IMG/VR virus record: IMGVR_UViG_3300009285_010995
Span: 1-62,447 of that record
DNA: 62,447 nucleotides
Direction: 5' to 3' (one strand)
From: a virus
Shown here: in pieces, positions 1-8,021 of the stretch
How the letters are laid out: every line of letters begins with the position of its first letter
Numbering within the stretch: position 1 is the first letter of the stretch
Translations under genes and position numbers: made by a program
The notes under the pieces: generated by a model
The model's input: the letters and a program-made list of their open reading frames with translations, nothing else
Database searches by the model: none
What the model was told of the DNA's origin: nothing

Positions 1-240
1 TCTCCTGTTAAGTCTAAAAAATTGACAAACTTTCATAGCGACATTAAAAATCATTTTATGAATAATCAAATTCAAGTTGATACTAAATATCCTGATTACA
101 ATCCTCATGTTACGATAGAATACGTTAATGAAGGTGATAAACCAAAATATAAAGGATTACACATTATTGATGAATTTGTAGTAGATTCTGTATGGATTTG
201 GGGAACTTATGAACCTTATATGGTACCATTTGGGCGATAA
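1..240 (+). CDS. C-terminal part of a 2H phosphoesterase-like (2'-5' RNA ligase/LigT fold) protein, partial
   Basis: The reading frame is open to the left edge, so only the last 79 residues are seen; the TTG at 22 is probably not the true start. The piece contains PHVTIEYV, matching the second HxT motif of the 2H phosphoesterase superfamily, followed by the usual closing strand FVVDSV and a short end. 2H domains occur in several phages next to head genes. The position just before neck and tail-terminator genes suggests a virion or morphogenesis role, but that is inference. The first HxT motif would lie outside the window, so catalytic ability cannot be judged. Confidence 0.5.
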   Translation, partial: SPVKSKKLTNFHSDIKNHFMNNQIQVDTKYPDYNPHVTIEYVNEGDKPKYKGLHIIDEFVVDSVWIWGTYEPYMVPFGR

Positions 241-255
241 CAAAGTAATTAAGGT

Positions 256-723
256 ATGTCCAGATTATTTTTAGGCTCTCAAGAATTAAATTTTATCAAT
301 AGTATAACTAAAGAAGTAATACAAAAAGTTGTAGAACAACGTATTATTTATTATTCAGTATCAGACGAACACACCAATACTCATTCTTTATACGATGAAG
401 CTATAAAGAAAACTGTTTTTACTCCTGTAGAAATCAATGCTTTAGTTCTGTATAATGAACCAGAACAGGTTGCTAATGAATTTAGCATTGATACAGTCTA
501 TAAAATTGAAGCATATTTCCATATTCATGAATTACAGGAGAGAAATATAATTCCTCGTGAAGGTGATTTTATAAAATTTGGAAATATTCTTTATGAAATT
601 GAAAAATTAACAAAGCCACAAATAGTCTATGGACAAATAGAAAAAGAAGTAATGGTTAAATCTATTTGTAGAGTAGCTCGTAAAAGTCAAATAGAAATAA
701 TGGATGGTTTAAAGGGCATCTAA
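256..723 (+). CDS. Probable neck / head-tail connector protein (gp14-like position)
   Basis: A 155-residue protein with a central segment typical of phage head-closure or neck proteins (FTPVEINALVLYNEPEQ, then an EGDFIKFGNILYEI beta strand pair). It precedes a gp15-like tail terminator and the sheath gene. In T4 the order is neck proteins 13 and 14, then 15, then 18, so position and sequence both suggest the connector between head and tail. The Shine-Dalgarno-like AAGG lies only one base before the ATG, which is unusually close. The family call is by resemblance and gene order, with no diagnostic catalytic residue. Confidence 0.5.
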   Translation: MSRLFLGSQELNFINSITKEVIQKVVEQRIIYYSVSDEHTNTHSLYDEAIKKTVFTPVEINALVLYNEPEQVANEFSIDTVYKIEAYFHIHELQERNIIPREGDFIKFGNILYEIEKLTKPQIVYGQIEKEVMVKSICRVARKSQIEIMDGLKGI

Positions 724-734
724 TTAATTAAATT

Positions 735-1583
735 ATGAACAATAAATACAATGACAAAAAAGGACGTTATGAAATACGCCCTATTACCATTGAAACGGTA
801 GATCGCGCCATATTTGACTATTATGATAAAAAATTATCTCTTACTGTTGATGCTCAAAATGAAAGAAGAAAAGTTCCAATTATATATGCTTCTGGAGAAC
901 GCTGGAAATTAATAAGAAAAAACAAATTTCAAGATGAAAATGGTACTCTAATACTTCCTGTTGTCAGCATTAATAGAACTAGTATTGACAGAACACCTGG
1001 ATTTGGCGGGCTTGGACAAGAAGTAAATTCTATTACTGTTTCAAAACAAATTCATAAAAAGACAGGTTTGTATCAAAACCTATTACGTCAAAGAAAAATA
1101 AATAATTTTCCAGAAGTTAAAAAAGATGCCGTAGTTTATGAATATTTAACAATACCATTTCCAGATTTTGCAACTGTTTATTATGAAGTAACAGTTTGGA
1201 CACAGTTTCAAACTCAAATGAATGAAATGTTAGAAAAAATATTTTATAGTTTTGATTATAGAAGTAGTTTTGTAATGCCTATAGATTACGATACAAAATC
1301 TAAAAATGGAATTGGGAGTTATTTTGTTGGATTTTGCGATACTACGTTAACTCCAGATACTAATGTAAAAGAATTTACAGATCAGGAAAGAATATTTAAA
1401 TATGCTTTAACAATTAAAGTTCCTGCTCATTTTATATTAAGTCCTAAAGATGACGTCTTAAGCTATGGAAGAGATAGAGAAAATAAAGGAACTAACGTTG
1501 TTTATAAAACTCAAAGTGCTACAAGATTAGAATTAAAAGAAAAAACAGTAACTTTGGAAGATTTTGAAAAACTATATGAATAA
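735..1583 (+). CDS. 15: Tail terminator / sheath stabiliser, T4 gp15-like
   Basis: A 282-residue protein with two segments that match the T4 gp15 pattern: VPIIYASGERWKLI near residue 47 (gp15 has a KVPVTYAS-type strand) and YEVTVWTQFQTQMNEMLEKI near residue 150, the amphipathic helix of tail-terminator folds. gp15 forms the ring that caps the finished tail and joins it to the neck. The next gene is the sheath, as in contractile-tail clusters. An AT-rich gap of 117 bp separates it from the sheath gene. Confidence 0.65.
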   Translation: MNNKYNDKKGRYEIRPITIETVDRAIFDYYDKKLSLTVDAQNERRKVPIIYASGERWKLIRKNKFQDENGTLILPVVSINRTSIDRTPGFGGLGQEVNSITVSKQIHKKTGLYQNLLRQRKINNFPEVKKDAVVYEYLTIPFPDFATVYYEVTVWTQFQTQMNEMLEKIFYSFDYRSSFVMPIDYDTKSKNGIGSYFVGFCDTTLTPDTNVKEFTDQERIFKYALTIKVPAHFILSPKDDVLSYGRDRENKGTNVVYKTQSATRLELKEKTVTLEDFEKLYE

Positions 1584-1700
1584 AAGAATTTTCACCTAAA
1601 AAAATAATATTTATGCCACAAAATTATCTATTGAGCATAAATATCTCTATTTATAACAAATAGAATTTCTATATTCAATAATTAGGAGACCGCAAAATAA

Positions 1701-4112
1701 ATGGCAAAAAGCTTTATTTCCCCTGGAGTTTTTACAAATGAAATTGATGTTTCATTTTTAGGACCCGGGGTAGGCGCTATCGGCGCTAGCATTATTGGTA
1801 CTGCACCTAAAGGTCCTGCATTTGTACCGATTACAGTTACGAATTTTAATGAGTTTGCAACATTCTTCGGTGATTTAAATGAAGATCATGTTTTAGGTTA
1901 TGCAGCTCGTGCATATTTGAAAAATGCAGGAACAGCAAATATCGTTCGAGTTTTAGGTCCTGATGGTCGTACCGTTAATGGTACTGCTGTAACTCCTGGA
2001 TATACCGCAGAATCTATGTGGGCTGTTACTGCAGGAAGTGGTTCTGCTGCTGCTGTAATGGCATTGATTGAAGTTACTGCTTCTGCTGAAATGGTTGTAG
2101 TAGATTTAGATGATGAATTTTGCTATATACGTTTTACTGGGTCGAGTCTCGCACATACAGTAAATCCAGCACAGGATGGTTTTGCTGCTGCGACTGCTTC
2201 TTTTATCGCTGGTGATGCGAAATATATAAAAAATGTTTTAAATACAGATCCAACTAAATTTGCTGAAAAAGGATATTATGTTCGCGAAGTATATGATTAT
2301 GCTGTGAAACATTTTGCAGATGCTAATGCTGGATTTGGTTCTGCAAGTTATGCACAAACTGCATTTACGTTAGGTTACAATAGTGGTTCAACTTCATGGA
2401 TTACTTCACAATTTTATAGTAATGATGTTTATAATTTATTTAGGATTCATACTTTAGGACACGGTGTAGCTGAAAATGGGCGCTTTAAAGTTTCTGTAGC
2501 TAATATTCGTCCTTCTGCAGCTCCTTCTGTAAGCGAATTTGGTCGCTTTGACTTAGAGTTGCGTGGATTTGACGATACGGATAAGGCAAAAAATATCGTT
2601 GAATCATTTCCTAATTTATCCATGGACGAAAAAGATCCAAATTATATTTGCAGAGTAATTGGTGATAAATATTTGGTATATAACGCTACTCAAAATAAAA
2701 TGACCGAACAAGGAGACTTTTCTAATCGTTCTAAGTTTATTCGAGTAGAAATGACAACTGGTTCTTATCCTGATTCAGCATTGCCTTGGGGTTTTAGAGG
2801 ATATGAAAAACCAGTATTAATGGTAAGTGGAACTGTAGAAATTCAAGACATGGATGCTGAATTTACAAGTTCTATTCGTGATTTGCCTTTAGTAGCAGAT
2901 TTATTAGACAAAGATACCCAGAGTGAAACTAGTAACAGATATTATTGGGGTGTAGAATTTAAGCTTTCTGGAAGCGTTAAAGCCAGATTGAGTCGTCTTC
3001 TTACGATGACGGGATCAGATCCAGATTTCAGTTTAACATATGTAAGCGGAAATTCAGTAAGTGATTTTGTTTATAATGGGTCTAGCCCAATTGACAACTG
3101 GAAGGTTCCTGGAACTGCTGATGATGACACTACTTTAATATCTACAACTGCTAAATTTACATTGCCAATAGCATTTGGATTTGATGGGTTTGATCCACGG
3201 AAAACTAATCCATTAGATAATGAAGCTGAATTGCTTACTGTAAGTCAACTAGGAACACAAGCAGTTCGTCAAGCTGTTGATATTATTTCAGATCCTGATT
3301 TTATCGACATCAACATGGTTTGTATTCCTGGACTTTATAGTAGTCGTATTGTTAATTATACAATTACTCAAGTAGAAGCACGGTCTGACTGTTTCTATGT
3401 TGCTGATATTTCAGGCAGTAGCGTAACTGCTGTTGTTCAGAATGTTCAAGGACTTGGATTTGACAGCAATTATGCTTCAGTATATTATCCTGGAATTAAA
3501 ATTTATGACGATACCAACAAGAAAGCTAAAGTTCTTCCTGCTTCAGTTGCTGCATTAGGCGCAATAGCATACAATGATAGAGTAGCGTATGCTTGGTATG
3601 CTCCTGCTGGTCTAAATCGTGCAGGATTAAATCGTGATACAATTGGTTTTGATGTTCTACGAATTGAAGACCAATTAACTCAAGCAGACAGAGACAGTCT
3701 GTATGAGAATCGTATTAATCCAATTGCGCGATTCCCTGATGTTCCTGCAGTAATTTGGGGACAGAAAACTCTGCAGCTAAAGAATTCTTCTTTAGACAGA
3801 ATTAATGTTCGCAGATTGTTAATTCACGCCAAGAAATTGATCGCCTCCGCGGCCAAATTCCTGGTTTTTGAGCCAAATAATCCTGCAACACAAACGCGGT
3901 TTAAGCAATTAGTCAATCCAATTCTTGCTGATATTCAGCAAAAACAAGGATTAGAGCGTTTTCTAGTGGTTATGGATTCGTCAAATAATACTGCAGAATC
4001 TATTGATAGAAATGTTTTGGTAGGCCAGATTTTCTTGGTTCCGACGAGAGCAACTGAGTTCGTTCAACTTTCTTTTATTGTTTCTCCAACTGGCGCATCT
4101 TTTTCTGAATAA
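1701..4112 (+). CDS. 18: Tail sheath protein
   Basis: An 803-residue contractile sheath subunit. The N-terminus SPGVFTNEIDVSF is the classic sheath opening, and the C-terminal third carries the conserved sheath core (RFPDVPAVIWGQKTL, LDRINVRRLLIHAKK, TEFVQLSFIV). The middle is an expanded variable region, making it longer than T4 gp18 (659 residues). An AGGAG site (1683-1687) precedes the ATG. It assembles around the tail tube encoded at 5318 and contracts during DNA injection. The sheath-tube pair is split by an endonuclease-like gene. Confidence 0.95.
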   Translation: MAKSFISPGVFTNEIDVSFLGPGVGAIGASIIGTAPKGPAFVPITVTNFNEFATFFGDLNEDHVLGYAARAYLKNAGTANIVRVLGPDGRTVNGTAVTPGYTAESMWAVTAGSGSAAAVMALIEVTASAEMVVVDLDDEFCYIRFTGSSLAHTVNPAQDGFAAATASFIAGDAKYIKNVLNTDPTKFAEKGYYVREVYDYAVKHFADANAGFGSASYAQTAFTLGYNSGSTSWITSQFYSNDVYNLFRIHTLGHGVAENGRFKVSVANIRPSAAPSVSEFGRFDLELRGFDDTDKAKNIVESFPNLSMDEKDPNYICRVIGDKYLVYNATQNKMTEQGDFSNRSKFIRVEMTTGSYPDSALPWGFRGYEKPVLMVSGTVEIQDMDAEFTSSIRDLPLVADLLDKDTQSETSNRYYWGVEFKLSGSVKARLSRLLTMTGSDPDFSLTYVSGNSVSDFVYNGSSPIDNWKVPGTADDDTTLISTTAKFTLPIAFGFDGFDPRKTNPLDNEAELLTVSQLGTQAVRQAVDIISDPDFIDINMVCIPGLYSSRIVNYTITQVEARSDCFYVADISGSSVTAVVQNVQGLGFDSNYASVYYPGIKIYDDTNKKAKVLPASVAALGAIAYNDRVAYAWYAPAGLNRAGLNRDTIGFDVLRIEDQLTQADRDSLYENRINPIARFPDVPAVIWGQKTLQLKNSSLDRINVRRLLIHAKKLIASAAKFLVFEPNNPATQTRFKQLVNPILADIQQKQGLERFLVVMDSSNNTAESIDRNVLVGQIFLVPTRATEFVQLSFIVSPTGASFSE

Positions 4113-4181
4113 TTGACTTTTCCTCTTCGCTTTTCTCATTTTTTCCTTTAAATTTATGTTCATTTGTCGTAATGAACATCT

Positions 4182-5261
4182 ATGCCACGCAAACTCACCA
4201 TTGAAGAAATCAAAGCAAGACTCTATAAAGTTCATGGAGATGTTGTCTCTCTAAAGGAAGACACCTATATACATACTTGCGTTAAAGCTGTTTTTACTGA
4301 CATCGATCATGGTGATTGGGAAGCTACACCAACTCAGGTCTTGTGTCGCGGTACGTCCCACCCAGCAAGAAAGCGAGAAAAAGTAAAGCAAACATGTTTA
4401 AAAAGATATGGAATTGAAAATTCTCTTAATAGAATAGACATAAGAAAAAAATCTATTGAATCAAGACGAATTTCAATTGAAACCGTAAAAGAAAGATTGA
4501 AAGATGTGCATGGAGATATTGTTACTTTAGATGAAAAAACTTATATTAATATAAGCTCTAAGTGTTTGTTTTATGATTTTGAATATGGTTCGTGGTGGGC
4601 AACTCCTAATAATGTAATCGGTAGTAAAAAATCTCATCCAAAAAGACGTTCTTTGAAAGCTAAAGAAACATTGAAGAAAAAATATGGTGTAGAAAAAATT
4701 TTTGATATTTCTGGGATGAGGGATAAGATTAAGAATATAAATATGAAAAAACATGGGAATGAGTGGTATTTGTCAACTGAAGAATCGAAACATAAGAGAA
4801 AAAAATATAATTTAAAAAAATATGGGTGTGAGTGCATAACGCAGTCTGAATATTTCAAAGAAAAATGTAAAGATACTTGTATGCGTAAGTATGGAACAAA
4901 ACATGTAATGCAAAATAAAGAAATTTCTTTAAAAGCTGCCAAATCTTTAAATAATTCATACATTCAGTATCATTGGAAAACTAATGAAGAATTAGTTTGT
5001 CAAGCTTCGTATGAATTAAGGGTTGTTCAATATTTAAACGATAATAAAATTGATTTTAAATGGCAACCAGAAGTATTTAAATTACCTAATGGAAGAACGT
5101 ACAGGCCAGATTTATTTTTAATCGAAGAACATAAGTGGATAGAAATAAAAGGATATTTTAGAGGACGATCTTTAGAAAAATGGAAATGGTTTCAGAAAGA
5201 ATATCCCAATAGTGAACTGTGGAATGAACAAAAGCTGAAAGAAATGAAAATATTAAGCTAA
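4182..5261 (+). CDS. Free-standing homing-endonuclease-like protein, PD-(D/E)XK type
   Basis: A 359-residue basic protein inserted between sheath and tube genes. It starts with two copies of a module of about 90 residues (IEEIKARLYKVHGD... and IETVKERLKDVHGD..., each ending in a W-x-A-T-P segment and SHP-R), followed by several KKYG-type repeats seen in phage-borne endonucleases (LKRYGIENS, LKKKYGVEK, LKKYGCEC, MRKYGTKH). The C-terminus has YELRVVQYL, YRPDLFL and WIEIKGYF, which supply the acidic and E-x-K residues of a PD-(D/E)XK nuclease. No good ribosome site is seen before the ATG. The likely role is a mobile DNA endonuclease; its target, perhaps in a neighbouring tail gene, is inference. 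Confidence 0.65.
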   Translation: MPRKLTIEEIKARLYKVHGDVVSLKEDTYIHTCVKAVFTDIDHGDWEATPTQVLCRGTSHPARKREKVKQTCLKRYGIENSLNRIDIRKKSIESRRISIETVKERLKDVHGDIVTLDEKTYINISSKCLFYDFEYGSWWATPNNVIGSKKSHPKRRSLKAKETLKKKYGVEKIFDISGMRDKIKNINMKKHGNEWYLSTEESKHKRKKYNLKKYGCECITQSEYFKEKCKDTCMRKYGTKHVMQNKEISLKAAKSLNNSYIQYHWKTNEELVCQASYELRVVQYLNDNKIDFKWQPEVFKLPNGRTYRPDLFLIEEHKWIEIKGYFRGRSLEKWKWFQKEYPNSELWNEQKLKEMKILS

Positions 5262-5317
5262 TTATAATATTGCTTTATATTTATAATTAAATTAATACAA
5301 CAGGAGAATTTACTTCC

Positions 5318-5806
5318 TTGGCTGAAATACTCGAAGTTAATCAAATGTTAGCGGATACTTACGAGCCAAAACGAAAGTTCCGATGGATCATGGCTATTGG
5401 TGGTGTTGACGCTTTTACATTAAAAACTGCATCAAGACCAGCACTTGAATTTGGAGAAAGTGTAATAGATTATATTAACCAAAAGCGTTTTATAAGCGCG
5501 AAAGGAACTTGGCAACCATTAAATGTTACTCTCTATGACCCAATAGTTCCCAGCAGTAGTGCGAAAGTAATGGAGTGGGTACGATTATGTTGGGAAAACA
5601 CTACTGGACGCATGGGTTATGCTCAGTTTTACAAAAAAACAATTAATCTTCACCTTTTAGATCCTGTTGGTTCAGTAGTGGAAAACTGGGAAATGCAGGG
5701 AACCTGGATTCAGCAATCTAACTTCGGTGATCTCGACTATAGTGCGGACGATCCTGTAGAAATTGCATGTGTTCTTCGTTTCGATCAAGCCATTCTATTA
5801 TTCTAA
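5318..5806 (+). CDS. 19: Tail tube protein
   Basis: A 162-residue gp19-family tube protein. Typical features are the N-terminal YEPKRKFRWIM strand, a central AKGTWQPLNVTLYDPIV segment, and the C-terminal WIQQSNFGDLDYS strand with a hydrophobic end. It polymerises into the inner tail tube. The start is a TTG at 5318, chosen because AGGAG lies about 11 bp upstream (5303-5307) and the homologous start falls here. It is followed by a tandem terminator, so it closes this transcription unit. Confidence 0.92.
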   Translation: MAEILEVNQMLADTYEPKRKFRWIMAIGGVDAFTLKTASRPALEFGESVIDYINQKRFISAKGTWQPLNVTLYDPIVPSSSAKVMEWVRLCWENTTGRMGYAQFYKKTINLHLLDPVGSVVENWEMQGTWIQQSNFGDLDYSADDPVEIACVLRFDQAILLF

Positions 5807-5859
5807 ATTTTCCAAAATTTTTCTTTACTTTTTAAATAATTGATGTATTTAAGTAAAGG

Positions 5860-5894
5860 ACGAAAGGTTATTAATCGCTACTCCTTTCGTTTTC
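5860..5894 (+). terminator. First hairpin of a tandem terminator
   Basis: ACGAAAGG at 5860-5867 pairs perfectly with CCTTTCGT at 5883-5890 and is followed by a short T run. On its own it is a weaker terminator than the hairpin just downstream; the two probably act together after the tail tube gene. Confidence 0.55.
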
Positions 5895-5903
5895 CTATAT
5901 ATA

Positions 5904-5938
5904 GGGGAGGGGTGCAATGCCCCTCCCCATTTTTTTTA
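5904..5938 (+). terminator. Strong rho-independent terminator after the tail tube gene
   Basis: GGGGAGGGG (5904-5912) pairs perfectly with CCCCTCCCC (5920-5928) around a 7-base loop, followed by a run of eight T. It stands out in this AT-rich DNA. It lies 100 bp after the tube gene and just before the gp26-like gene, so it should cut most read-through into the baseplate genes. Confidence 0.88.
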
Positions 5939-5951
5939 TTGGGAGTTTTTA

Positions 5952-6767
5952 GTGACAGAAAATAATCCGTTTAATGTATCACAGCGTGAAGTACCATCAG
6001 TAAATTCTCAAGATTACAATATTCCAGTAGATTCAATTTCTTTGCCCAGCAAAGGGTTATTGTATTCTTCAGATCATCCTTTGTGCAACGAAGCTTCTGT
6101 AGAAATTCGTTGTATGACAGCTAGAGAAGAAGATTTACTAACTTCTGCTGCTTTAGTAAAGAATGGCACTGTTTTAGACAAATTAATGGAATCCTGTCTG
6201 TTAAATAAAACAGTAGAGCCAGGTTCTCTTTTGTTGGGCGACAGAAGTGCTATTTTAATTGCTATTCGTGTTTCAGGGTATGGCTCAAATTATTCTGTGA
6301 AGGTTAAGTGTCCTTCTTGTTTTCAGGAATTTGAACATGATTTTAGTTTAAATGGACTTACAGTTAAATCATTAGGCGCAGAACCTGTTGAATCTAATAC
6401 AAATGTTTTTCAATATGTTCTTCCTCTTTCTAAATCAACTGTTCAGTTCAAATTGTTAACTGGTAACGATGAAACTGAAATCAATTCTGCGCATGACAAA
6501 AAGAAGAAATTAGGAGTTCAAGTTGAAAACGCAGTCACTTCCAGACTAATTCATCAAATTTTGTCTGTTGACGGCAATTCTGACAAATCCGTAATTTCAA
6601 AATTCATCAACACAATGCGTGCTGGTGATTCATTATCATTACGAAAGTATATCAATAAAATTTCTCCAGATGTTAATGTTAAACAAACAATGTCTTGCAA
6701 ATATTGCAATGAAGAAAGCGAGGTTGGCATTCCATTTGGAATGTCATTCTTTTGGCCAGACGTCTAA
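5952..6767 (+). CDS. 26: Baseplate hub protein, T4 gp26-like
   Basis: A 271-residue member of the T4 base-plate family (gp26 type). The N-terminus has LPSKGLLYSS and VEIRCMTAREEDLL; the middle has a zinc-ribbon-like CPSC, with CKYC near the C-terminus. The start is GTG at 5952, with GGGAG at 5941-5945, and no ATG fits better. In T4, gp26 belongs to the baseplate hub pathway. It is the first gene after the tandem terminator. Confidence 0.8.
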   Translation: MTENNPFNVSQREVPSVNSQDYNIPVDSISLPSKGLLYSSDHPLCNEASVEIRCMTAREEDLLTSAALVKNGTVLDKLMESCLLNKTVEPGSLLLGDRSAILIAIRVSGYGSNYSVKVKCPSCFQEFEHDFSLNGLTVKSLGAEPVESNTNVFQYVLPLSKSTVQFKLLTGNDETEINSAHDKKKKLGVQVENAVTSRLIHQILSVDGNSDKSVISKFINTMRAGDSLSLRKYINKISPDVNVKQTMSCKYCNEESEVGIPFGMSFFWPDV

Positions 6768-7020
6768 AGAAGATTTATTCTTAGAAGAAATTTGGGCATG
6801 CATGACAGTTTATTCAGGCATGTCTTATTGGGATATTTATAAATTACCAGTTCCTATTAGAAAATGGTTAATCAGAAGACACAATAAACATGCTCAAGAA
6901 AAGTCTTCTGACAACAATATAAACGAACCTTTAAGCCCCTCCCAGAAGCGCCAGGCGCGCGCTCAGCAGACGCAAACCAGAAACCTGGATACTATGTTTA
7001 GCCCTCGCAGAAACAGCTAA
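6724..7020 (+). CDS. Small baseplate-assembly protein, T4 gp51-like by position and pattern
   Basis: This frame overlaps the end of the gp26-like gene and continues to 7020. The conserved-looking part is FLEEIWACMTVYSGMSYWDIY, cited here in two pieces as FLEEIWACM and YWDIYKLPVPIRKWLIRRH. The LP-x-x-R-x-W-x-x-R pattern resembles small proteins that follow gp26 in T4-like phages (gp51, hub assembly catalyst). The tail is proline, glutamine and arginine rich. The start is uncertain: TTG at 6724 or 6736 gives a short overlap, ATG 6619 would overlap by 149 bp, and ATG 6802 would cut the conserved part. Confidence 0.55.
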   Translation: MAFHLECHSFGQTSKEDLFLEEIWACMTVYSGMSYWDIYKLPVPIRKWLIRRHNKHAQEKSSDNNINEPLSPSQKRQARAQQTQTRNLDTMFSPRRNS

Positions 7021-7038
7021 AATCCCCCCTTTTTCGCC

Positions 7039-7066
7039 TTGAAAACCCCCTGTACTCTGGCATAAT
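7039..7066 (+). promoter_or_regulatory. Sigma70-like promoter
   Basis: TTGAAA at 7039-7044 and CATAAT at 7061-7066 are separated by 16 bp; each matches the host sigma70 consensus at five of six positions. It lies in the gap before the gene at 7101 and would restart transcription into the two small genes and the tape measure gene. Confidence 0.6.
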
Positions 7067-7100
7067 AAGAGTAGGCAGTCAGAACCCTTTGGAGGTGGTC

Positions 7101-7370
7101 ATGAATACCAGGGAAAACTTTCAAGATGCAGTATCCAGTATTTCTGCAAAAATGGCAGTCATCGAAGGGAATTATAAATCCCTTATGTCGCAATTGCAGA
7201 TGATTGGTGAATTTGACAAAAATGGCGAATTTAGATTTTCGCAAACAATCAACAAAGATGAAATTGCGCAAGTTGTTCAAGATTTTTTCAAAATGCAAAA
7301 AAGGTTGGATGGCATTATAGAAAATCTTGAAAGAAATCCTGAAATTGATGTTGGCGCCTACATGTACTGA
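7101..7370 (+). CDS. Small protein of unknown function upstream of the tape measure gene
   Basis: A 89-residue, mostly helical protein not recognised as a family. The ATG at 7101 is chosen over an in-frame TTG at 7089 because GGAGGTGG (7091-7098) is a near-ideal ribosome site for it. It is the first gene after the promoter at 7039. By position just upstream of the tape measure it could be a tail assembly chaperone or baseplate component, but nothing in the sequence proves this. Confidence 0.75.
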   Translation: MNTRENFQDAVSSISAKMAVIEGNYKSLMSQLQMIGEFDKNGEFRFSQTINKDEIAQVVQDFFKMQKRLDGIIENLERNPEIDVGAYMY

Positions 7371-7396
7371 TTTTAAGGATTTAATAGGAGTTTACA

Positions 7397-7981
7397 ATGA
7401 TGAAGCGAACATGGTGGCAGTATCTTGATATAGCATGGCAGTATGCTTGTGGCAGAAAAAGCGATTATGACGTTATTGAAGTAGGCGGCAGAACCATGCT
7501 GCGCAAAGAATTTCGAGAACTTTCGTTTGACGAATCAATGTATCTTTGTTGTCTTTCTGACATGGAAGATAGAAAAAATGGTAAGTATGGAATGTTGTGG
7601 GAAGATAGAAAGAAAGTTCGGGAAGAATGGGAAAGACTTCAGGAGAAAATTTTTTCTGCATGGGATGAAATTGCATATATGACGCCTGACAGAGGAAAAT
7701 TAATAAGATTTAAGGAAGGGGTTACAAGAGAACAAGCTGTTAGAGTTAGAAAATATGTAGAATCAGTACAAGAGAAACTGCAAGAATTAACTGCTGCTTT
7801 GAAACCTATCAACAAAGACATTGCGGAAATGCAATCCAAACTTATGTTGTCTGCATGGAATCAACGTCAGCAACGTTTGAGGTGGCTTTCAGAAGGTCAG
7901 ACAGTTGGCAAGTGGGATACTTTGAGGCTTCATCTTGATAAGCCAAATTTAACCTTCGAAGAGTTTCAAAAAATATGCTAA
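7397..7981 (+). CDS. Unknown protein before the tape measure gene, possible tail assembly factor
   Basis: A 194-residue soluble protein rich in Trp and charged residues, with a long predicted helical or coiled segment (residues about 60-160). AGGAG precedes the ATG-ATG start, so 7400 is an equally possible start. No family is recognised. Genes directly upstream of the tape measure are often tail assembly chaperones; here no frameshift link to the 7101 gene is visible, because they are separated by a stop and 26 bp. Confidence 0.75.
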   Translation: MMKRTWWQYLDIAWQYACGRKSDYDVIEVGGRTMLRKEFRELSFDESMYLCCLSDMEDRKNGKYGMLWEDRKKVREEWERLQEKIFSAWDEIAYMTPDRGKLIRFKEGVTREQAVRVRKYVESVQEKLQELTAALKPINKDIAEMQSKLMLSAWNQRQQRLRWLSEGQTVGKWDTLRLHLDKPNLTFEEFQKIC

Positions 7982-8021
7982 ATTAGTAGCTTAGGCTATT
8001 TATGGAAGGAGACTTGATGAA

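Noticed and set aside
1584-1700. T4-type late promoter (CATAAATA at 1636-1643) before the sheath gene, with a CTATTT/AAATAG hairpin just after it.
   Set aside because: The TATAAATA-type octamer is not repeated before other structural genes, and such strings are expected by chance in AT-rich gaps.
6619-6723. Long N-terminal extension of the gp51-like gene from ATG 6619.
   Set aside because: It would overlap the gp26-like gene by 149 bp and encodes no conserved-looking sequence.
7101-7981. Programmed frameshift pair of tail assembly chaperones upstream of the tape measure gene.
   Set aside because: The two genes do not overlap; a stop, 26 bp and a good separate ribosome site lie between them, and no slippery sequence is evident at the first stop.
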